NCBI RefSeq assembly: GCF_007988825.1
Contig: NZ_BJUW01000002.1
Location: 268,804-332,803 of the forward strand
Source of the DNA: Microbacterium aerolatum
GTDB taxonomy: Bacteria; Actinomycetota; Actinomycetes; Actinomycetales; Microbacteriaceae
DNA: 64,000 bases
Direction: 5' to 3'
Below, piece by piece: positions 35,366-43,440 of this stretch. Within the stretch, counting starts at the first letter, position 1; each line of letters starts with the position of its first letter. Position numbers and translations under genes: made by a program. Below the pieces are notes generated by a model that worked only from the letters and a program-made list of their open reading frames with translations, was not told the origin of the DNA and did no database searches.

Positions 35366-36241
35366 ATGGCATTCAGCAAGCTGGTGAAACCCGCCACGTC
35401 CGAACTCGTCCCACTCGAAGTGCTGCGCACCGAGCGGCTCGCGCCGCACTGGATGCGCGTCACGCTCGGCGGCGGAGAGATCGAGAAGTTCCATCCGATG
35501 GGCTACGACCAGTGGTTCCGGCTGTTCATCCCGGTCGCCGGCGACGCCGGCCTCGAACGCGTGCCGGCGAAGGCGCACAAGCTGTTCGGATACCTGAAGT
35601 TCCTGCGGATCCCTGACGGCGAGCGCCCGGTGATGCGCAACTACACCGTGCGTGCATTCCGGCCCGCGACGCCAGAGCACGGGGCCGAGATCGACGTGGA
35701 CTTCGTGCTGCACGGCTCGGCCTCGAACGGCACGGCGGGGCCGGCATCCCGCTGGGCGGAGACCTGCGCGCCGGGCGACCGGGTGCTCATCATCGATGAG
35801 GGCCTCACCTTCAATCCTGAGCGCGGCACCGACCGCGTGGTGCTGGTGGGTGACGAGACGGCGCTGCCCGCGATCGCCTCGATCTGCGCATCACTGCCGG
35901 CCACGGCATCCGGCAGCGCGATCATCGAGGTGCCGACCGAGGAGGACGCACTGGAGTTCGCGCACCCCGACGGCGTCTCAGTGCAGTGGCTCGTGCGCCC
36001 GAACGACGTCGAGCCGGGGGCGCTCGCGCTGGCCACGCTGCGCGGGCTGACGCTGCCGGATACCCCGTTCCACACCTACGCGGCAGGTGAGCAGGCGCTC
36101 GCCTCAGGTGTGCGCAAGCAGCTCGTCGGCGAGCGCGGCGTCGACAGGAACACCGTCAGCTTCTGCGGCTACTGGAAGATCGGCGCCGCATCGCCGACGT
36201 CGAAGACCGCGCGCGAGAACGCGGCGGAGCCGCTCGCGTAA
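35366..36241 (+). CDS. Siderophore-interacting protein (flavin reductase), first copy
   Basis: This 291-residue protein of the ViuB/SIP family has an FAD-binding barrel with RNYTVRAF near residue 91, an NAD(P)-binding region with LVGDETALPAI, and the C-terminal FCGYWKIG signature. Such enzymes reduce ferric siderophores in the cytoplasm to release iron. It lies 28 bp after the T-component gene, probably in the same iron-controlled transcript. This suggests the ECF transporter imports an iron chelate, haem or a related cofactor. Confidence 0.92.
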   Translation: MAFSKLVKPATSELVPLEVLRTERLAPHWMRVTLGGGEIEKFHPMGYDQWFRLFIPVAGDAGLERVPAKAHKLFGYLKFLRIPDGERPVMRNYTVRAFRPATPEHGAEIDVDFVLHGSASNGTAGPASRWAETCAPGDRVLIIDEGLTFNPERGTDRVVLVGDETALPAIASICASLPATASGSAIIEVPTEEDALEFAHPDGVSVQWLVRPNDVEPGALALATLRGLTLPDTPFHTYAAGEQALASGVRKQLVGERGVDRNTVSFCGYWKIGAASPTSKTARENAAEPLA

Positions 36242-36252
36242 CGCAGCTGTGC

Positions 36253-36615
36253 TCACAGCGACAGATGAACGCGCAGTGCTTCATCGATCGCTCCCATGAG
36301 CTCGGCGGGAACCCAGCCGACCGGACGGATGACCCGTGTCACGGAGATCGTGCGGACCTGCTCGGCCTGAGCCTTCGAGTCCCGGTCGAGACCCGTCGCA
36401 TCCGTGGGAAGCAGCACCTGAAACGGGAGAACTCGCGCGGTGTTCGATGTCACCGGCAGCACGGTGATCGTCGCCTGCGAGCTGCGTGCCGCCACGCTGT
36501 TGGCGGCGTTGTTGCTGACGACCACAGCGGGACGCGTCTTGCGGGCTTCAGATCCCACCGTCGGATCGAACGACACCAGGACGATCTGGCCGCGGCGCAG
36601 CAGGCTCATGCTCAT
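36253..36615 (-). CDS. MazF/PemK-family mRNA interferase toxin
   Basis: This 120-residue toxin has the MazF fold signatures RRGQIVLVSFDP, GSEARKTRPAVVVSNN and TVLPVTS. Its likely action is cleavage of RNA at short sequences. It starts at ATG 36615, overlapping the antitoxin stop by 4 bp; a second in-frame ATG two codons later is possible. It is convergent with the siderophore-interacting protein gene, with an 11-bp gap. Confidence 0.9.
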   Translation of the reverse strand: MSMSLLRRGQIVLVSFDPTVGSEARKTRPAVVVSNNAANSVAARSSQATITVLPVTSNTARVLPFQVLLPTDATGLDRDSKAQAEQVRTISVTRVIRPVGWVPAELMGAIDEALRVHLSL

Positions 36616-36833
36616 GCCGACGCGAGCCCATCGCCCGCAGCGAGGTCCCAGTCGTCGTCGTAGCCCTCCGCGTATGCCTCGGCATAGGCATCCGCCAAGC
36701 GGCTCTCGCGCAGGAGGCGCACGGCGTCGTGAATCGCAGCCGAGCGCGACGGATAGCGTCCGCTCAACGCCTCAGTCTCGAGAAAAGCCAGATCCGCGTC
36801 GCTCAGGCTGAGACTGATCTTCGTGCTTCCCAT
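36612..36833 (-). CDS. Ribbon-helix-helix antitoxin of the MazF-like toxin
   Basis: This 73-residue protein starts with a ribbon-helix-helix pattern (TKISLSLSDADLAFLE, then YPSRSAAIHDAVRLLRE) and ends in an acidic, Tyr/Ala-rich tail that would neutralise the toxin. It precedes the toxin gene in the usual order. The ATG has no ribosome binding site, and a TAGCAT hexamer ends 6 bp before it, so leaderless translation is likely. Two palindromes overlap the promoter. Confidence 0.88.
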   Translation of the reverse strand: MGSTKISLSLSDADLAFLETEALSGRYPSRSAAIHDAVRLLRESRLADAYAEAYAEGYDDDWDLAAGDGLASA

Positions 36834-36839
36834 ACGGCG

Positions 36840-36865
36840 ATGCTACTCCGGTAGCACCACTGGTG
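36840..36865 (-). promoter_or_regulatory. Promoter and paired operators of the toxin-antitoxin genes
   Basis: A palindrome TGCTAC-TCCG-GTAGCA (36841-36856) overlaps the -10 TAGCAT (minus strand, 36840-36845). Beside it is CACCA-C-TGGTG (36855-36865). A GTGGCA about 18 bp upstream of the -10 is a fair -35. The layout fits autorepression by the ribbon-helix-helix antitoxin. Confidence 0.6.
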
Positions 36866-36896
36866 CCACCGCAGTGCAGGACGATTCGCTTGCGGG

Positions 36897-38060
36897 TCAG
36901 CGCTTGCCGGCGATCTGACGCGACACGATGTCGCGCATGATCTCGTTCGTGCCGCCGTAGATGCGGTGCACGCGGGCGTCGAGGAACGCGCGCGCGATCG
37001 GGTACTCGGTGATGTAGCCGTAGCCGCCGTGCAGCTGCACGCAGGTGTCGAGGATCTCCCACTCGCGGTCAGTGGTCCAGAACTTGACCTTGGCAGCCTC
37101 TTCGCCGGTGAGCTTCTTGTCCTTGTAGGCCAGCAGCGCCTTGTCGAGGTAGGCCCACATGACGTCGACGGTGGTGGCGACATCGGCCAGCTTGAACCGG
37201 GTGTTCTGGAAGTCGATGATGCGCTCGCCGAACGCCTCGCGGTCCTTCGTGTACGCGACGGTCCAGTTCAGGGCCGCCTGCGAGGCGGAGGCCGCGGCGA
37301 TGCCGATCGACAGTCGCTCGAGCGGCAGGTTCATCATCAGCTGGATGAAGCCCTGGCCCTCCTTGCCGCTGATGAGATTCTCCTCGGGCACGAAGACGTC
37401 GCTGAACGACAGCTCAGCGGTGTCGTGGCCGTGCGAACCCATCTTGTTGAGCTTCTTGCCGTGGTCGAAGCCCTCCATGCCGTTCTCGATGATCACGAGG
37501 CTGAAGGCGTCGGGACGGTTGCCCTCGCCGGTCTTGACGAAGGTCACGACGATGTCGGCGGTCTTGCCGGAGGAGATGAACGTCTTGGCGCCGTTGACGA
37601 TGTAGCCGCCGTCGGTCTTCTTCGCGGTCGTCTTGATGCCGCGAAGGTCGGATCCGGCACCGGGCTCGGTCATCGCCAGGGCGCCGAGGATCTCACCCGT
37701 GGCCATGCGGGGCAGCCACTTCTCCTTCTGCTCCTGCGTGCCCATGTGCACGAGGTAGGGGACGGCGAGGTCGTCCTGGATGCCGAAGGCTCCGGCGAGC
37801 GAGCCGGCTCCCGCCCCGATGACCTCTTCGTTGACGATCGCGCGGAACCGGTAGTCCTGCAGCATCCCGGCGCCGCCGAACTCTTCGGGGACGGAGAGCC
37901 CGATGACGCCGGCCTCGCCTGCGGCGCGCATCGTGTCGCGGTCGATCTCGCCGGCGGCATCCCACCGCTCGATGCTCTCGGTGCTCACGTGGCGCTTGAC
38001 GAAGTCCTTGACCAGGTCGCGGAATGCCTCGTGGTCCTCGTCGTAGATGTCGCGTTCCAT
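36897..38060 (-). CDS. Acyl-CoA dehydrogenase
   Basis: This 387-residue flavoenzyme is of normal family length. It has AMTEPGAGSDLRG in the flavin region, the KTFISSG strand, and YGGTNEIMRDIVSR near the C-terminus, whose Glu is the usual catalytic base of long-chain and related enzymes. It oxidises acyl-CoA to enoyl-CoA in fatty-acid or branched-chain amino-acid breakdown, using ETF as acceptor. GGGAGG precedes ATG 38060. It stands alone, with no ETF or hydratase adjacent. Confidence 0.94.
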   Translation of the reverse strand: MERDIYDEDHEAFRDLVKDFVKRHVSTESIERWDAAGEIDRDTMRAAGEAGVIGLSVPEEFGGAGMLQDYRFRAIVNEEVIGAGAGSLAGAFGIQDDLAVPYLVHMGTQEQKEKWLPRMATGEILGALAMTEPGAGSDLRGIKTTAKKTDGGYIVNGAKTFISSGKTADIVVTFVKTGEGNRPDAFSLVIIENGMEGFDHGKKLNKMGSHGHDTAELSFSDVFVPEENLISGKEGQGFIQLMMNLPLERLSIGIAAASASQAALNWTVAYTKDREAFGERIIDFQNTRFKLADVATTVDVMWAYLDKALLAYKDKKLTGEEAAKVKFWTTDREWEILDTCVQLHGGYGYITEYPIARAFLDARVHRIYGGTNEIMRDIVSRQIAGKR

Positions 38061-38210
38061 GCCGTCCTCCCGAACGTGTCTGGCGTCTTTGCTCCGGCGA
38101 GTCTATTGCGGAGGACGGATGCCGCGGCAGGGCATTGTGAGAATGCATCCCGTGATGCGTGAGACCGGGTTCCGCGTTTGTGGGAAGCCACAGATCGGGC
38201 TCTCGCGGGG

Positions 38211-39134
38211 TCAGTGCGCGTAGTCGGGGGCCGCCGGCAGACCGAAGAACTCCTCGAGCGTGTGGAATCCGCCCTCGTGGTACGCGCTCGCGAGCGCGGG
38301 GCCGACGTAGCGAAGGTGCCACGGCTCCGGCTCGTACCCTGTCGTACCGGTTGCGCCTGACTCGTACCGGACGATGAAACCGTGCTCCCAGGCGTGCTCG
38401 GAGACCCATTCGCTCTCGGGGGTTCCGCCGAACGCACCGATCGGGCCGCAACCGCCGCCGCACGCGACGACGTCGACCGCGAGTCCGGTCTGGTGCTCGC
38501 TGAACCCGGGACGCGCGGAGCCCAGTTCGGCCGCTTCCCGCCCCTGCGAGCTCACCTGTCCGACATAGTTCGAGACCTGCAGTTGATAGGAGCGATACGC
38601 GTTATTCATGCCGATCGTGCCGGCGCCCGACGCCTCGAGGGCCCCAGCCATCGCACCGAGAGCCGTCGCGGCATCCTCGCGGATCAGGTGCGACGGCGTC
38701 GTCATGCGGATCGGCCCCTCGATGAGACCTGCGGGCTCGAACTCGGCGGGCACGACCGCAGACGCCTTGTTCACCACCACCCATCGCCGCTCGGGATCGG
38801 CCAGCGATATGCAGGGGGCGTTGTCTGCGGCGACGGCATCCCGGAACGCCTCGCCCCCTCCGAAGGCCGCGATCACGGCCTCGTCGTCACCCGATGCCAG
38901 GGCGTCGGTCACCGCCGGCTCGGCGCACGGATCGACGGCATCCACGGTCGCGCGATCGACTCCGGGAAGCTGAGCGGCGACCATCGGCACCGGCGGTGCG
39001 ACGTCGCCCGCCGGCAGCACGTCGGCCAGCGCCCACAGCGCACCGAGCGCAGTCACGGCCAGCCCGATCGGGAGAGCCACTGCCAGCACGCGAGGAGGGC
39101 GCGACGCGTGCCGAGGGTGCCTGGCGTCGCTCAT
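38211..39134 (-). CDS. VanY/M15-family D-Ala-D-Ala carboxypeptidase-like protein
   Basis: This 307-residue protein has an N-terminal TM or signal-anchor segment (about 15-38), then a peptidase domain with zinc and catalytic residues His214 and Asp221 (FSEHQTGLAVDV), Glu270 and His273 (EPWHLRYVG). It would trim peptidoglycan stem peptides outside the membrane. A G-rich GGGGGGAG precedes ATG 39134. It is divergent from the radical SAM gene across an 84-bp region. Confidence 0.92.
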   Translation of the reverse strand: MSDARHPRHASRPPRVLAVALPIGLAVTALGALWALADVLPAGDVAPPVPMVAAQLPGVDRATVDAVDPCAEPAVTDALASGDDEAVIAAFGGGEAFRDAVAADNAPCISLADPERRWVVVNKASAVVPAEFEPAGLIEGPIRMTTPSHLIREDAATALGAMAGALEASGAGTIGMNNAYRSYQLQVSNYVGQVSSQGREAAELGSARPGFSEHQTGLAVDVVACGGGCGPIGAFGGTPESEWVSEHAWEHGFIVRYESGATGTTGYEPEPWHLRYVGPALASAYHEGGFHTLEEFFGLPAAPDYAH

Positions 39135-39183
39135 GGTTCCATTCTCCCCCCTGCGCCTGATCGAACATAGTTCACAGTCGGCG

Positions 39184-39212
39184 TTGACTTAACCTCGATT
39201 CTTTGTTCGAAT
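39184..39212 (+). promoter_or_regulatory. Promoter of the radical SAM gene, predicted leaderless
   Basis: TTGACT (39184-39189), a 17-bp spacer, and TCGAAT (39207-39212) are placed as a promoter whose -10 ends 6 bp before ATG 39219. The preceding CTTTGTTC word is also found just before the -10 of the HNH gene. GTTC-GAAT-GAAC forms a small dyad over the -10. Confidence 0.5.
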
Positions 39213-39218
39213 GAACGT

Positions 39219-40268
39219 ATGCGATGGCAGGGACAGACGCTCGAAGACACGGATGCCGCCGCGCTCCCCGGCCTCGAGAATCGCACCGGGATCGTGCGCT
39301 CGGTTTCGACGCCGGAGTTCGCGGGCATGACGTTTCACGAGGTGCTGGCGAAATCGGCGCTCAATCACGTGCCCGGCGGATCGCGCATGCCGTTCAGCTG
39401 GACGATCAATCCGTACCGTGGATGCAGTCATGCCTGCCTCTATTGCTTCGCCCGCGGCACGCATCAGTACCTCGACCTCGACGGCGGCGGAGACTTCGAC
39501 TCGCAGATCGTCGTGAAGACCAACGTCGCCGAGGTGCTGCGGCGAGAACTGCGGCGCGGCACCTGGCAGCACGAGACCGTGGCACTCGGCACGAACACCG
39601 ATCCGTACCAGCGGGCCGAGGGGCGCTACCGGCTCATGCCCGACATCATCCGCACGCTCGCCGAGTCCGGCACGCCGTTCTCGATCCTCACCAAGGGCAC
39701 GCTGATCCGCCGCGACATACCGCTGCTCGTCGACGCCGCCCGATTCGTGCCGATCGATGTGCAGATGTCGATCGCGATGTACGACGACGAGCTGCAGCGC
39801 TCGGTCGAACCGGGGACACCCTCGACCCAGGCTCGCCTCGACACAGTGCGCGCGCTGACGGACGCAGGTTTCCGTGTCGGCGTGTTCCTCATGCCGGTGC
39901 TGCCGCATCTGACCGACTCCGTCGCGCACATCGACCACGCGCTGCGACGCATCAGCGCCTCCGGCGCCGACCACGTCATCTACGGCGCGCTGCACCTGCG
40001 GGCCGGCGTGAAGCCCTGGTTCATGCAGTGGTTGGAGCGCGAGCATCCGGAGCTCGTGTCGTCGTACCGCGGGCTGTATCCCGGCACTGCCGCGGATGCG
40101 CCGAAGGCCTACCGGCAGTGGCTCGCGAAGCGCATCCGGCCGCTGATCCGCGCGCACGGGCTGGAGGCGCGGCACTCCGACGACGCGTACCCGTCGCGCA
40201 CGCTCACGCGGCCCGCCGTGCTGACTCCCGCGGCACCGCAGCCGCAGCCTCAGCCGATGCTGTTCTGA
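39219..40268 (+). CDS. Rv2578c-family radical SAM protein
   Basis: This 349-residue protein has the radical SAM cluster motif CSHACLYC (Cys69, Cys73, Cys76) preceded by NPYRG, and ends in a proline/glutamine-rich tail. It is related to the spore photoproduct lyase-like group typified by Rv2578c. The reaction is unknown, and its frequent association with DNA repair is only suggestive. ATG 39219 has no ribosome binding site. Confidence 0.9.
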   Translation: MRWQGQTLEDTDAAALPGLENRTGIVRSVSTPEFAGMTFHEVLAKSALNHVPGGSRMPFSWTINPYRGCSHACLYCFARGTHQYLDLDGGGDFDSQIVVKTNVAEVLRRELRRGTWQHETVALGTNTDPYQRAEGRYRLMPDIIRTLAESGTPFSILTKGTLIRRDIPLLVDAARFVPIDVQMSIAMYDDELQRSVEPGTPSTQARLDTVRALTDAGFRVGVFLMPVLPHLTDSVAHIDHALRRISASGADHVIYGALHLRAGVKPWFMQWLEREHPELVSSYRGLYPGTAADAPKAYRQWLAKRIRPLIRAHGLEARHSDDAYPSRTLTRPAVLTPAAPQPQPQPMLF

Positions 40269-40294
40269 CAGCGGGCGGGAGGCCCGGCCACGCG

Positions 40295-40300
40295 TAGGCT
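40295..40300 (+). promoter_or_regulatory. -10 hexamer of yaeQ, predicted leaderless
   Basis: TAGGCT ends 7 bp before the ATG at 40308. The intervening CGAGACC has no ribosome-binding character. Confidence 0.45.
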
Positions 40301-40307
40301 CGAGACC

Positions 40308-40847
40308 ATGGCAATCGGCTCGACGATCTACACGTTCACGGTGCAGCTGGCGGACATGGATCGCGGCGTCTACGACGACTTCACGCTCCGCGCGGCGCGG
40401 CATCCTTCCGAGACCGATGCCTACATGGTGACCCGGCTCCTCGCCTACTGCCTCGAGTACGCCGAGGGGATCGCCTTCGGCGAGGGCATCTCGTCCACCG
40501 AGGAGCCCGCGGTCGTCGTGCGCGACCTGACGGGCAGCATCACGGCGTGGGTGGAGGTCGGGGCGCCGGACGCGGAGCGCCTGCACCACGGCAGCCGGCT
40601 CGCCGACCGCGTCGCGGTCTACACGCATCGCGATCCCGCCAAGGTCACAGCCCCCTGGGCGGGAAAGCGCATCCACAACGTCGACGCCATCGAAGTGTTC
40701 AGCTTCGACCCCGGATTCGTCGATGACGCCGTTCGGCTGCTCGAGCGGCGCAGCACCGTTACCCTGACGGTCACCGAGGGGCAGCTGTACCTCGGTCTCA
40801 ACGGCACGACGCTCAGCTCGGTAGTGCACGCACGGCCCGCCGTCTGA
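40308..40847 (+). CDS. yaeQ: YaeQ family protein
   Basis: This 179-residue protein fits YaeQ in length and sequence throughout: STIYTFTVQLADMDRGVY at the start, RHPSETDAYMVTRLLAYCLEY, and WVEVGAPDAERLH. The fold resembles PD-(D/E)xK nucleases, but the biological function is unknown. It is a single gene, ended by two tandem hairpins shared with the convergent helicase gene. Confidence 0.93.
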   Translation: MAIGSTIYTFTVQLADMDRGVYDDFTLRAARHPSETDAYMVTRLLAYCLEYAEGIAFGEGISSTEEPAVVVRDLTGSITAWVEVGAPDAERLHHGSRLADRVAVYTHRDPAKVTAPWAGKRIHNVDAIEVFSFDPGFVDDAVRLLERRSTVTLTVTEGQLYLGLNGTTLSSVVHARPAV

Positions 40848-40864
40848 CGAGACCGGGCAGCAGA

Positions 40865-40894
40865 AAGGGGGCCGAATCAGATTCCGGCCCCCTT
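40865..40894. terminator. Bidirectional hairpin terminator
   Basis: AAGGGGGCCG (40865-40874) pairs perfectly with CGGCCCCCTT (40885-40894). The stem extends inward by GAATC/GATTC across a one-base bulge. The A and T runs at its ends serve both convergent genes. Confidence 0.85.
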
Positions 40895-40897
40895 GAT

Positions 40898-40913
40898 CCG
40901 CAGGTTTCTGCGG
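40898..40913. terminator. Second hairpin beside the yaeQ/helicase terminator
   Basis: CCGCAG-GTTT-CTGCGG forms a 6-bp stem with a tetraloop, 4 bp from the main terminator and 7 bp from the helicase stop codon. Confidence 0.6.
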
Positions 40914-40920
40914 AATGCGA

Positions 40921-43209
40921 TTACGCGGTGAGCTCGGCCGCGCTCGGCATGCGGCCGGCGATCTCCTCGAGGAGGTCGTCGCCGAGGCGCGCCTGCTCGA
41001 ACGGTGCGTCGATCTCGGCGCGGCCGAGCAGCTCCGACGTACGGCGCTGGCGCTGGCGCGTGATCAGCGTGACGACGCGACCGGTGCGGCCCGCGCGGCC
41101 GGTGCGGCCGGAGCGGTGCATGTACGTCTTGTACTCGTCGGGGGCGTCGGCCTGGATCACCAGGTCGATGTCGTCGACGTGGATGCCGCGGGCTGCGACG
41201 TCCGTCGCGACCAGCACGTTGACGCGGCCGGAGCTCATCTTCTGCAGGTTGCGCGTGCGCTTGGCCTGGTTGAGGTCGCCGTGCAGGGCGGCAGCCGGGA
41301 TGCCGGCATCCTCGAACTGCTCCGCGAGCATCTCGGCGTAGGCGCGGGTGCGGGCGAAGACGAGCGTCTTGCCCTCACGGTCGACCAGCGTGTTCAGGAT
41401 CTCCGCCTTGTCGCGGTGCTCGATCACGAGCACGCGGTGCTCGATCGTGCTGGAATCCTGGTCCTCACCGGCGACCTCGTAGACGGCGGGGTCCACGAGG
41501 AACTCCTCGACGAGGGCGGCGACCTCACGGTCGAGCGTCGCCGAGAACAGCAGCTTCTGGCTGCCCTCAGCCGTGTGGCGCAGGATGCGCTGCACTGGCT
41601 CGACGAAGCCGAGTTCGCACATGTGGTCGGCCTCGTCGAGCACCGCGATGCGGCAGTCCGACAGGTCGAGCTTGCCCTGGTTGATGAGATCTTCGATGCG
41701 GCCGGGGGTGCCGATCACGATGTCGACGCCCTTCTTGAGCGCACCGACCTGGCGGGCCTGCGGCACACCACCGTAGATCTGCGTGGTGAACAGGCCGACG
41801 CTGCGCGCGATGGGCTGGATCGTACGGTCGATCTGCAGCGCGAGCTCGCGGGTCGGGGCGAGGATGATCGCACGCGGGGAGCGCCCGAACTCGCGGCGCT
41901 TGCCGGCCTGCGACTTCAGCACGCTCTCGACGAGGGGAGCACCGAACGCGATGGTCTTGCCGGAGCCGGTGCGGCCACGGCCGAGCACGTCGCGCCCCTC
42001 GAGGATCGACGGGATCGTCGCGGCCTGGATCGGGAACGGCGAGGCCGCGCCCATGTTGCTCAGCGTCTCGACGATGTTCGAGCCGAGGCCGAGATCGGCG
42101 AACGAGGTGCCCTCGACCTCGGGAGCGGCGACGACCTTCGCCGCGAGCTTCTCGTGGACGACGTCCTCGGTCGGCTCGAACGGCTTCGCCGGGGAGGCGT
42201 TCCAGTCGCTGCGGTTCGGACGCTGCGCACGGTCATCGCGGCGCGGACGCTCGCTGCGCCGGTCGTCGTTGTACCGAGGACGGTCGTCACGGTTCGGACG
42301 CTCGTCGCGGTTGAAGCGCGGACGCTCGTCGCGATCGTTGTTGAACCGCGGGCGGTCGTCGCGGTTCGGGCGCTCGTCACGGCTCGGACGATCGTTGCGG
42401 TTCGACCGGTCATCGCGATTCGGACGCTCGTCGCGGTTGAAGCGCGGGCGCACAGCGCCGCGGTCGTTGCGGTCGTTGTTGTAACGGGGACGGTCGCCGC
42501 CGCGGTCGTTGTTGTAGCGGGGACGGTCGCCGCCACGGTCGTTGTTGTACCGAGGGCGATCTCCGCCGCGGTCGTTGTTGTACCGGGGGCGGTCTCCGCC
42601 GCGGTCGTTGTTGTACCGGGGGCGGTCTCCGCCACGGTCGTTGTTGTAACGCGGGCGCTCGCCGCCGCGGTCGTTGTCGTAACGGGGACGGTCGCCGCGA
42701 TCGTTGTTGAAGCGAGGGCGGTCACCCTGGAAGCGGGGACGCTCGCCACCGCGCTCGTCACGGCGGGGACGGTCGTCGTAGCGACGCTCGCCAGAGGGGC
42801 GCTCGCTGTTGTAACGCGGGCGCTCGCCGTGCGAACCTCGCTCGTCACGGTGGTGCGGCGCCTCGCGACGGCCGGACTCCGCACGGCCGCGGATGCCGCG
42901 AGCCTCATCGCGACCTGCGCGCTCCTGGTCGCTCCAGCGACGCTTGGGCGCACCGGTCTCGGCCTCAGCCGGACGGTAACCGCGGTGGCTCGGGCTCTTG
43001 CTTCCGGGGCGGCGGTCGAAGCCGCGATCCGACGTGCGGGAGCGGTCCGACGAGAAGCCGCGCTCTCCGGCATCCGATCGCTCATCGCGACCGCCTGCGG
43101 AGCGGGATCCCGCGCCGGCGTGACGGTCGTGGAACGACGTCTTCTTCGCGAAGCGCGGCTCAAAGTTGCGGGACGGGCGACCGCCCTTGGGCTTGCCATT
43201 CTTGGGCAT
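40921..43209 (-). CDS. DEAD-box RNA helicase with N-terminal RG-rich repeat region
   Basis: This is a 762-residue protein. The C-terminal 400 residues are a full DEAD-box core: Q motif, GRTGSGKT, PTRELALQ, TPGR, DEAD in VLDEADHM, SAT, then ATDVAARGI and HRSGRTGRAG. The N-terminal 330 residues are Arg/Asp/Gly/Asn-rich and include seven near-identical 11-residue units of the form RPRYNNDRGGD. Such tails bind RNA and promote condensates; they are more often C-terminal in bacterial helicases. I start at ATG 43209 (MPKNGKPKGG), with AGGAA upstream; the frame extends upstream without coding character. A long leader with a strong hairpin is likely. Confidence 0.93.
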   Translation of the reverse strand: MPKNGKPKGGRPSRNFEPRFAKKTSFHDRHAGAGSRSAGGRDERSDAGERGFSSDRSRTSDRGFDRRPGSKSPSHRGYRPAEAETGAPKRRWSDQERAGRDEARGIRGRAESGRREAPHHRDERGSHGERPRYNSERPSGERRYDDRPRRDERGGERPRFQGDRPRFNNDRGDRPRYDNDRGGERPRYNNDRGGDRPRYNNDRGGDRPRYNNDRGGDRPRYNNDRGGDRPRYNNDRGGDRPRYNNDRNDRGAVRPRFNRDERPNRDDRSNRNDRPSRDERPNRDDRPRFNNDRDERPRFNRDERPNRDDRPRYNDDRRSERPRRDDRAQRPNRSDWNASPAKPFEPTEDVVHEKLAAKVVAAPEVEGTSFADLGLGSNIVETLSNMGAASPFPIQAATIPSILEGRDVLGRGRTGSGKTIAFGAPLVESVLKSQAGKRREFGRSPRAIILAPTRELALQIDRTIQPIARSVGLFTTQIYGGVPQARQVGALKKGVDIVIGTPGRIEDLINQGKLDLSDCRIAVLDEADHMCELGFVEPVQRILRHTAEGSQKLLFSATLDREVAALVEEFLVDPAVYEVAGEDQDSSTIEHRVLVIEHRDKAEILNTLVDREGKTLVFARTRAYAEMLAEQFEDAGIPAAALHGDLNQAKRTRNLQKMSSGRVNVLVATDVAARGIHVDDIDLVIQADAPDEYKTYMHRSGRTGRAGRTGRVVTLITRQRQRRTSELLGRAEIDAPFEQARLGDDLLEEIAGRMPSAAELTA
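42472..42702. repeat. 33-bp tandem repeat within the helicase gene
   Basis: Seven head-to-tail units of 33 bp, each containing GTTGTTGTA or a close variant followed by CGGGGRCGGTC, encode the RPRYNNDRGGD repeat. Third-position differences between units show they are not all recent copies. Confidence 0.88.
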
Positions 43210-43301
43210 TGGTGTTTCCTGACTGTCTCTGACACGAGAACAGCGCCGCTCGCGCGCACAGAGATCAGCGCGCGGCAGACATACCCGGGCATTCGTCGGC
43301 C

Positions 43302-43339
43302 GGGGCCATTCATGTGATGGTTTATGAACCATCGGCCCC
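43302..43339 (-). promoter_or_regulatory. Bulged hairpin in the helicase leader
   Basis: GGGGCC (43302-43307) pairs with GGCCCC (43334-43339), and GATGGTT (43316-43322) with AACCATC (43327-43333) around a TATG loop, leaving an 8-base bulge on one side. It lies 93-130 bp upstream of the helicase start and upstream of the divergent epimerase promoter. It could fold in the helicase mRNA leader. Confidence 0.6.
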
Positions 43340-43428
43340 TGAGCTCACACTTACACAGAACCCGCGTACTCGCAGGTGCTCGAAGCCGACCCGGACAGTC
43401 TACCGGCGGCACCTGGGAAAGGCCCCCG

Positions 43429-43434
43429 TACGAT
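43429..43434 (+). promoter_or_regulatory. -10 hexamer of aldose epimerase gene, predicted leaderless
   Basis: TACGAT ends 6 bp before the GTG at 43441. There is no ribosome binding site. Confidence 0.45.
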
Positions 43435-43440
43435 GACCGG

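Noticed and set aside
39150..39166. LexA/SOS box between the VanY-like and radical SAM genes
   Set aside because: TCGAAC-ATA-GTTC has a 3-base spacer instead of 4 and lacks the final GA of the actinobacterial SOS box.
40915..43317. 800-codon open frame on the plus strand opposite the DEAD-box helicase
   Set aside because: It is the shadow of the repetitive Arg/Asp/Gly coding region; its product is Val/Thr/Ala low complexity with no domain.
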